Assembly (NCBI RefSeq): GCF_020521235.1
Contig: NZ_BLAY01000094.1
Coordinates: 1-39,987 of the forward strand
DNA length: 39,987 nt
DNA from: Microseira wollei NIES-4236
GTDB taxonomy: Bacteria; Cyanobacteriota; Cyanobacteriia; Cyanobacteriales; Aerosakkonemataceae
Direction of reading: 5' to 3'
Below are positions 34,192-39,987 of the stretch, piece by piece. The number at the start of each line of letters is the position of its first letter. Positions within the stretch are counted from its first letter, which is position 1. The notes under the pieces were generated by a model, which worked only from the letters and a program-made list of their open reading frames with translations, searched no databases and had not been told where the DNA came from. The position numbers were made by a program, and so were the translations under genes.

Positions 34192-35775
34192 ATGGAATTC
34201 CTCACCCCAGAAATCAACCCCTTGCGCTCCAACATTGGTTTAGAATCAGCTAGCAACAGCACCGCAGCACTCGGTTTAGATCGCGATCCCTTGCAAGGTT
34301 TGACTGCAAAGTTACCTGGGATGGGAGGAAGTGAAAGTGGGATAATTGACTCGCTGTCGATCGCGTCAACCGTGGATAAAGGGGCAGTCAGCAGCTTTAT
34401 TCTGGGGAACGATTCGGTTGCGGGTGCGATTCGCCCTCCGGGCGATCCGCTGGGCGGAATCGCTCCTAACAACGCCCCCATCACCCGCGCTGATATCGAT
34501 CCGCTCACAGGTGCATCCAACAAAACTGCTACAGCAGCAGCATTAGTCGCCGGAGTCGATTTAGCAGGTCAATTCTTTAACGTTGTGCCAACTTCTCTCC
34601 AAGCTGGGAATAGCGTTAACTTCCAGTACCAAATTCAAAACCTCGGAACGAATGTCGCCGGTGCATCTACGGTGAAATTCTACCTGTCCACCGATCGTTC
34701 CATTGGCGCCGGTGACTACGAATTGGGTAGCGCTTCTGTTGTTAGTTTAGGTGGCGGCGGTAACACGGGAATTTTAAACAAAACCTTGACCCTGCCAGGA
34801 GTCGGAAATGCTTTTTGGAAGTCGGTTGGTGATGGGAACTACTACATTGGTATGAAGGTAGATGCTAACAATCAAGTCGCCGAATCGAACGAAAATAACA
34901 ACGCCAGCACGGGTTTACTCAAAGACTACGATAGCCTCAGCGTTGGAGGAACTAAAGTCGCTGACTTGTCTGGGAAATATTTCGATGTGATACAAGAACC
35001 CCTGAAAGCGGGAGACGGTTTCAGCGTCAACTATCAAATTCAAAATACGGGAGTTGGTACGGCTGCTGCCTCGACGGCGAAGTTCTATCTTTCCAAAGAT
35101 AATGTTATCAACGCGAACGATTACTTCTTAGGCAGCGCCTTTATAGGCAGCTTGGCTAGCAACACCAGTACCGCAACTTTGACGCAGAATCTAACCTTAC
35201 CTGGGGCTGGAAATCCCTTCTGGAGTGGCGGTGATGGAACCTACCGCATCGGCATGATTGTAGATGCCAACAACAATGTCAGCGAGACAAATGAAGCCAA
35301 CAACGCCAGTACGGGCGAATTTAAAGACTTCGACAGTCTCTTGATTAACTACACCAAACTCAACCAAATTAAGGTCAACATTAACCGCGTTGCCCAGATC
35401 GATAATTTAGATCCCGATCCTATATTCGTCACCAACCGGGCTGACTTCTATTCCAAAGTAACCATCGCTGGGGTACAGCAGAGCAGTCCAACGATTGATG
35501 GCAAAGATGATGTGAGTCCCAACTGGCAGTTTATTCAAACGGCAGGAGGTCGAGTTCCGATCAAAATTGAACTGTGGGAAAGCGATACTGGCTCTGGTGA
35601 CGAACACGTTGACATCAACTCAAGAAGGGGTTACAAAGATCTAAATCTCACCTACGATCCGCTAACTGGAGCGATCTATGGAGATGTGGCTGGCAGCAAG
35701 GGACAGCAAATCTACTCCTACGGTGCGGGTGACAGCGATCGCGGCAAGATTTGGTTCACGATCGATCACGTCTAG
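34192..35775 (+). CDS. CARDB-domain surface or secreted protein
   Basis: Protein of 527 aa. An N-terminal Ser/Gly/Asp-rich region (1-115) without a classical signal peptide is followed by two CARDB adhesion-type beta-sandwich domains: about 120-245 (VDLAGQFFNVVPTSLQAGNS, ending VDANNQVAESNENNNAS) and about 255-385 (VADLSGKYFDVIQEPLKAGD, ending VDANNNVSETNEANNAS). The two share the NYQIQN and STVKFYLS-D motifs. The last about 135 residues (IKVNINRVAQIDNLDPDP) form a third, different beta domain with Asp-rich loops, possibly Ca-binding. Export by a type I system is an inference. GGAG lies 8 nt before the ATG. Confidence 0.85.
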   Translation: MEFLTPEINPLRSNIGLESASNSTAALGLDRDPLQGLTAKLPGMGGSESGIIDSLSIASTVDKGAVSSFILGNDSVAGAIRPPGDPLGGIAPNNAPITRADIDPLTGASNKTATAAALVAGVDLAGQFFNVVPTSLQAGNSVNFQYQIQNLGTNVAGASTVKFYLSTDRSIGAGDYELGSASVVSLGGGGNTGILNKTLTLPGVGNAFWKSVGDGNYYIGMKVDANNQVAESNENNNASTGLLKDYDSLSVGGTKVADLSGKYFDVIQEPLKAGDGFSVNYQIQNTGVGTAAASTAKFYLSKDNVINANDYFLGSAFIGSLASNTSTATLTQNLTLPGAGNPFWSGGDGTYRIGMIVDANNNVSETNEANNASTGEFKDFDSLLINYTKLNQIKVNINRVAQIDNLDPDPIFVTNRADFYSKVTIAGVQQSSPTIDGKDDVSPNWQFIQTAGGRVPIKIELWESDTGSGDEHVDINSRRGYKDLNLTYDPLTGAIYGDVAGSKGQQIYSYGAGDSDRGKIWFTIDHV

Positions 35776-35813
35776 TGTTTCGCCGCAGCCAGTTTTAGGA
35801 TAAGATTCAGATA

Positions 35814-35836
35814 CCCGACTTCTCTAAGAAGTCGGG
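35814..35836. terminator. CCCGACTTCT hairpin after the CARDB gene
   Basis: CCCGACTTCT (35814-35823) pairs exactly with AGAAGTCGGG (35827-35836) around a 3-nt loop. Hairpins of this sequence are common between genes in cyanobacteria. There is no strong T run, so a terminator role is plausible but not certain. Confidence 0.55.
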
Positions 35837-35996
35837 GATCTAGCTTTTGGCAGAGAAGGAGAAGAATCAGATAATAAGCTAAGACGCATTTAAATTGCTG
35901 GTTGAGACTGACGCGGAAGGGGACACACCAGACGCGGAGAGGGTTTGACGGTTTGTTTCCTAACTGAATAATATGCAATTTAGATGCACAACAGCT

Positions 35997-36097
35997 TATC
36001 ATGTCGGTTTGAGTACCCATAGTTAGGACTGACGCTCTGACGCTCTGACGCTCTGACGCTCTGAGTTTTAATTATGGGTGAAAAGCCTGACATGATA
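35997..36097. mobile_element. Family-B MITE-like element with 8-bp repeat expansion
   Basis: Ends are TATCATGTCGG and CCTGACATGATA; inside, ACCCATAGTTAGGA faces TTTTAATTATGGGT. Four copies of GACGCTCT run from 36031 to 36062. It matches the nested copy at 12998-13100 in order and wording. No clear target duplication is left here. Confidence 0.7.
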
Positions 36098-36178
36098 TAA
36101 AATATCTAACAGATTGCGGAAAAGATGTTTTTTTGTTGTATTTAACTGTGGGAATTTCAATTGAACTTCATATTATTT

Positions 36179-36988
36179 ATGAATAAAAACCGGGTGCAAT
36201 TTAAACTTAAATCAGTTTTAGCCGCAAGTTGGGCAATTGTTAGCCTGAGCAGTTGGCTTTCGCCTTCAATGGTGAGATCGCAGCCGTCAAATAATAGCGG
36301 TGAGTCAATTAAAATCCGCTTTGTGCTAGCAAATCCAGAACCACCAGATCGGGGAACTCCCACCAGCAATCGGGGAACTGGTAGCCGTGGCAACTGTTTA
36401 TATAAACAGAACAAACCGCCTTTGACTAGCTTGGTGGGTAGCAATAATTTGGAGTTAACTGTCAGCGATCGCCCAACTTTTTGGGTGTACGTACCTTATA
36501 CACAACAGGAAGCACCGAGTGGTGAATTTTCCTTGCAGGATGGCGAGAATGATGTTTACCGAACACGGTTTCAACTGCCAGCTACCCCCGGAATTGTTAG
36601 CATTAGCCTGCCAGCAAACCAAAAACCTTTGGAGGTGGGGAAAACTTATCGTTGGTACTTTGAAATGAATTGTCCGCGCACAGAAGCAGGAGATCAAGTG
36701 ACTCCCGCTTCTGTTACGGGATTAGTGCGACGAGTTTCACCTTCTGCCGCTCTGAACAATGCGTTAAATTCGGCAAAAAATCCGCTGCAACGCATTGCGG
36801 CTTACGCGCAGCATAGCATTTGGTACGACACGCTCACCGAATTGGCTAAACTGCGCTCAAATCCGGCGCAGAATCCTGGGATTGAGGGCATTTGGGCGGA
36901 GGTGTTGAGCGATCGCAATATTGGATTAGAAAATATTGCCAAAGAATCTCTTGCGGGCAATATTACAACCAATTCCCGATCAGAGTAA
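36179..36988 (+). CDS. DUF928 domain protein, secreted
   Basis: Protein of 269 aa from the ATG at 36179 (MNKNRVQFKLKSVL), giving a signal peptide that ends near SMVRSQ; the frame is also open from a TTG at 36161. The DUF928 body shows GNCLYKQNKPPLTSLVGSNN, LTVSDRPTFWVYVPY, FSLQDGENDVYRTRF, then KTYRWYFEMNCPR and VTGLVRRVSP, with a helical C-terminal end (HSIWYDTLTELAKLR). The family is common in cyanobacteria, often next to CHAT/TPR genes, as here. Function unknown. Its last 26 nt overlap the end of the CHAT gene on the other strand. Confidence 0.88.
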   Translation: MNKNRVQFKLKSVLAASWAIVSLSSWLSPSMVRSQPSNNSGESIKIRFVLANPEPPDRGTPTSNRGTGSRGNCLYKQNKPPLTSLVGSNNLELTVSDRPTFWVYVPYTQQEAPSGEFSLQDGENDVYRTRFQLPATPGIVSISLPANQKPLEVGKTYRWYFEMNCPRTEAGDQVTPASVTGLVRRVSPSAALNNALNSAKNPLQRIAAYAQHSIWYDTLTELAKLRSNPAQNPGIEGIWAEVLSDRNIGLENIAKESLAGNITTNSRSE

Positions 36989-39590
36989 AGGCAGCCCAGT
37001 GATAAGGGCGATTGTAATCGGTTTGGGAGTAATCAGTTAAAAAGGCAATTTGAGTATTTCGCAGTGCTTCGGCTTTGGTGATTTGAGGATTTTTTAGTTG
37101 TTGATAAAACCGGGTCATAAATTCAGCCGTGGACGCATCGTTTACTTGCCATAATGTTGCTAATGTGCTGCTTGCTCCCGCTCGAATCGCAACTCCTGCC
37201 AATCCCAAAGCCGCTCGTTTATCCCCCAAAGCTGTTTGGCAAGCACTCAATATCAGTAATTGAATAGAGTTTTGCGTTGGGTTTTTGCTCCGCAATAAAT
37301 TATCTAAATCTCTAACATTGATGCGTTGGTTCCAATCTAAAAGGAAGGTGTTTTGTAGATTGGAGCTAAATTTGCCATGAGTGGCAATGTGAACGACGTT
37401 ATAAGGAGCATCGTTAATTTGTTTTTGAATTTTTTCTTGCTGAAAATCTTGATTTTCTAGTTTTTCACTTTGGTCGAGTTGTTTTTGGATTGCCTCCAAT
37501 TCCACAGTTACGTTATCGATGGGGGAAAAACCTTCTGGCTCAAAACTAGGAGCATTGGCGGCTCCGGCAAGGATGGCTCTGATATTTTTTCTTAACAGCG
37601 GCTGGGGATTAATTAATTGTAAACCAGGGGTAACAACAACCGCATACTGTTCTATCAGATATTGTTTCCCCGTATAGAGAGCCGCCGGCGGAATATTTCG
37701 CAAGGAACCATCTAGGACAAACACCAAAGTTTTGAGCGGTTTTTGGTTGGGCTGGGCGAAATTTTCTAAATCGGCTGACAAGGGTTTAATTAACCATTCA
37801 TAAAGCTGTTTTGCAGCTGCTTTTATTTCGCTCAAGCTGATGCTGCGTTGTGTCAAAGCAATTCGCAATTCTCGTACAGCTTCGTCTACTTGAGCTTCAG
37901 TTACACCCTGATTTGTGTAGTGGTGTAAGTTATCTTTTCCGGGAAGTTTGACGATAATTTCTAAGCGATTTTTGAGAATAATTGGATAGATAATTGCTGC
38001 TTGTTTATCTAATTCGTCAATATTAACTGGATCTGATTTTGCACAGGCATCCCGGAAAAAGTTGTCCAATTCTGCTAATTGCAGCGATTCCATGACGTTT
38101 CTAGCTTGGATCAAGTTGTCTTGAGTGGGAGAGCGCAACAATAAATCAACTAATTCTCGGTAGACTGGTTCTACAGTTTCTCGGAATGAAAACTGGATTT
38201 CGGGATTGAGAGAAACTAAATCGCTGCGGAGATTATTTAAGGTATTAACGGCTGCTTTGTAATATGCGATCGCTTCCGAATTAGTTGGTAAATTACTCTG
38301 CAAAATTCGCCCGATCTGCCACTGCCATTGATAGGCAATATCTGACGCATTCAGTTGTTGAGCAATCAAGAGTGCTGCTTGGGTTAAATTTTTAGCTTTT
38401 GACCAATCTTGGGTTTTTTCATAAAATTTACCCAGCATTCCCAAAGCATAGGATTGTGCCCTTTTATCTTGTAAGCTTTCTGCTTGTTGAATTGCCGCAT
38501 TCAAAAAAGTAGGTATATCGCTTTCTCTGCTTTCTAATTTTAGCAAACTTTCAGCGAAATTGACAGCAGCATAGACAGATTCCCGACTCGCATGCAGTGT
38601 GGAAATTTGGGATAAAATTGGAGGTAACAACGATTGAGCATCTGAGATTTGGTTAATTTCAATTAACAAACTCAACTGATTGAGTTGGGCTTGCAGGCGC
38701 GTGAGGGTTGAGGATGAGATCGCCACTGCTTTTTGATAGCGATCAAGGGCTTTTTGGGTATAGTTATTGCCAGCTTGTTCATCGTTAAAGATTGCTGCTC
38801 TTTTAGCTAAAGTTCGCTCCGTATTGCCTAAACTCAGCAAGGTTTCGCTTTCTAGTTGCGGCGATTTTGGCAAGCGTTGAACGACTGCCAAACTCAGGGT
38901 TAAAATTCTGTAAGATTCATCGATATCTCCGGCGAGACGCAGCATTTTACCGAGATTCCGCAAACCAGTTGCTTTGAGGGAAGAATCCGGTTGTGCTTGC
39001 AATTTTTGTTCGATTTGTGCAAAGAGTTTTTCGGCACGTCGGTACAATCCCAAAGCTTGCATTGCCTCAGCTTGATTAATTTGGCTACCGAGTACTCCCA
39101 CTTCATCCCTCGCTTGTGCATAGAATATTTCGGCTTGTCGCCAAGTTTCTAGGGCAGTTTCGGCTTTTCCCGTCGCTAATTGCAGACGCCCTTGTGCGTT
39201 TAAAACTTGGGCGTGGACTTGTTCGTTTTTACCGTTTTGTGAGTTGAGTAACGACAGACTTGTATTAATGGCTGTTGCTGCTGCTTGCCACTGTCCGAGT
39301 TTTTGATACGCTAACGAGAGCCAGCTTAATGTTTGTGCTTGTTTAATTTTATCGCCGGATATTTCATAACTTTGTACGGCTTGCTGTAGGGTGCGGACTG
39401 CTGCGGAAAACTGTCCGGCATCATAATGGTTTTTGCCTGCTTCTACAAGGGCTAAAGCTGTGTTTTGAGGGGGGATAGATAGTTGTGCTTTGACTGGTTG
39501 TATTGCATGGATGCTAAGACTCAAAATTAGTCCTAAAATGGCGAGAATAGAGATATTGCTAAAGTAGTACCAGAGGGGCAGGATGCCCAT
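36963..39590 (-). CDS. TPR and CHAT-domain protein (caspase-like peptidase fold)
   Basis: About 875 aa from the ATG at 39590. A hydrophobic N-terminal segment (NISILAILGLILSLSIHAIQ) ending PVKAQ looks like a signal peptide, so the protein is probably exported. About a dozen TPR-like repeats fill residues 40-500 (SAAVRTLQQAVQSYE, WQAAATAINTSLSLL). The C-terminal CHAT domain carries the caspase-type dyad H738 in HIATHGKF and C784 in LSACQTALG, then GLAGVAIRAGASSTLATLW and a terminal HWAAFTLIGNW. A longer form of 989 aa would add six copies of a 19-residue repeat encoded by the adjoining minisatellite; I prefer the shorter form. Substrates of such cyanobacterial CHAT proteins are unknown. Confidence 0.88.
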   Translation of the reverse strand: MGILPLWYYFSNISILAILGLILSLSIHAIQPVKAQLSIPPQNTALALVEAGKNHYDAGQFSAAVRTLQQAVQSYEISGDKIKQAQTLSWLSLAYQKLGQWQAAATAINTSLSLLNSQNGKNEQVHAQVLNAQGRLQLATGKAETALETWRQAEIFYAQARDEVGVLGSQINQAEAMQALGLYRRAEKLFAQIEQKLQAQPDSSLKATGLRNLGKMLRLAGDIDESYRILTLSLAVVQRLPKSPQLESETLLSLGNTERTLAKRAAIFNDEQAGNNYTQKALDRYQKAVAISSSTLTRLQAQLNQLSLLIEINQISDAQSLLPPILSQISTLHASRESVYAAVNFAESLLKLESRESDIPTFLNAAIQQAESLQDKRAQSYALGMLGKFYEKTQDWSKAKNLTQAALLIAQQLNASDIAYQWQWQIGRILQSNLPTNSEAIAYYKAAVNTLNNLRSDLVSLNPEIQFSFRETVEPVYRELVDLLLRSPTQDNLIQARNVMESLQLAELDNFFRDACAKSDPVNIDELDKQAAIIYPIILKNRLEIIVKLPGKDNLHHYTNQGVTEAQVDEAVRELRIALTQRSISLSEIKAAAKQLYEWLIKPLSADLENFAQPNQKPLKTLVFVLDGSLRNIPPAALYTGKQYLIEQYAVVVTPGLQLINPQPLLRKNIRAILAGAANAPSFEPEGFSPIDNVTVELEAIQKQLDQSEKLENQDFQQEKIQKQINDAPYNVVHIATHGKFSSNLQNTFLLDWNQRINVRDLDNLLRSKNPTQNSIQLLILSACQTALGDKRAALGLAGVAIRAGASSTLATLWQVNDASTAEFMTRFYQQLKNPQITKAEALRNTQIAFLTDYSQTDYNRPYHWAAFTLIGNWL

Positions 39591-39987
39591 GCCACAAGAG
39601 TGATTTTTTCTGGTGGTGTAGTAGTACCAGAGGGGCAGGATGCCCATGCCACAAGAGTGATTTTTTCTGGTGGTGTAGTAGTACCAGAGGGGCAGGATGC
39701 CCATCCCACAAGAGTGATTTTTTCTGGTGGGGTAGTAGTACCAGAGGGGCAGGATGCCCATCCCACAAGAGTGATTTTTTCTGGTGGGGTAGTAGTACCA
39801 GAGGGGCAGGATGCCCATGGCACAAGAGTGATTTTTTCTGGTGGGGTAGTAGTACCAGACGGGCAGGATGCCCATGGCACAAGAGTGATTTTTTCTGGTG
39901 GGGTAGTAGTACCAGACGGGCAGGATGCCCATGGCACAAGAGTGATTTTTTCTGGTGGGGTAGTAGTACCAGACGGGCAGGATGCCC
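39564..39987. repeat. 57-bp minisatellite, at least 7.4 copies, running off the window
   Basis: Units start at 39564, 39621, 39678, 39735, 39792, 39849, 39906 and 39963 (partial). Each carries GTAGTACCAGAGGGGCAGGA (or GACGGGC) and the small hairpin GGGCAGGATGCCC. Variants change along the array: CATGCC near the gene, then CATCCC, then CATGGC. Because 57 is divisible by three and stops are absent, all three minus-strand frames stay open, encoding repeats such as MGILPLWYYYTTRKNHSCG. It supplies the apparent CHAT start codon. Confidence 0.94.

Noticed and set aside
39533-39939. Two additional reverse frames (126 and 134 aa) over the 57-bp array
   Set aside because: They are the other registers of the minisatellite and encode only repeats.

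Overview
The window is chromosomal DNA from a cyanobacterium, most likely a filamentous one of the Oscillatoriales/Microcoleus kind. This rests on the photosynthetic c-type cytochromes (psbV, psbV2, petJ), many HIP1 octamers (GCGATCGC), several cyanobacteria-only families (DUF751, DUF4327, DUF928, cyanoexosortase), giant kinase/ATPase/histidine-kinase proteins, and a heavy load of short dispersed and tandem repeats. The genus call is an inference. No tRNA, rRNA or CRISPR array was recognised.

Layout. 1-1242: a 77-bp tandem array at the edge, then prepilin peptidase. 1737-8608: two large signalling proteins, a Ser/Thr kinase-ATPase-GAF-histidine kinase followed by a receiver-histidine kinase. 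8727-10613: a DUF2007-like protein, accD and a small conserved protein. 10877-12783: the electron-transfer cluster psbV-psbV2-petJ, with a decayed IS605-type tnpB remnant between psbV and psbV2. 13180-13878: rhomboid protease. 20558 down to 13990 (minus strand): an envelope/exopolysaccharide operon of aminotransferase, cyanoexosortase, its associated protein, Wza-like export protein and Wzc-like co-polymerase/kinase. 20769-22319: Tat-exported dienelactone hydrolase and a small secreted protein. 24513 down to 22735 (minus): a Ser/Thr kinase-WD40 gene cut in two by one in-frame TAG. 26613 down to 24616 (minus): uvrB. 26920-29161: a 19-residue-repeat protein and three unknown proteins. 29510-31883: DUF751, rbfA and a family-3 glycosidase in translationally coupled order. 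32285-33686: DUF4327, a phasin-like protein and an unknown protein. 34192-39590: a CARDB protein, and a DUF928 protein that overlaps tail-to-tail with a TPR-CHAT protease-like protein. The CHAT protein's apparent start lies inside a 57-bp minisatellite that runs off the window.

The strongest unlisted signal is a population of small non-autonomous elements. Family A (about 103 bp, or 53-67 bp short forms) has inverted ends CAGGACTTACGC/GCGTAAGTCCTG. Exact 5-bp target duplications can be read for four copies (TTTCT, AAAAG, TTCAA, TAGTT), and a fifth (CATTA) flanks a copy that is itself split by a family-B element with a 3-bp TAA duplication. Another family-A copy sits inside the tnpB remnant, and removing it restores a TnpB reading frame. 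These nested insertions give a relative order of events around psbV-petJ. No complete new biochemical system is proven here. The best candidates are the exosortase-containing polysaccharide operon, whose substrate is not visible, and the CHAT/DUF928 pair.
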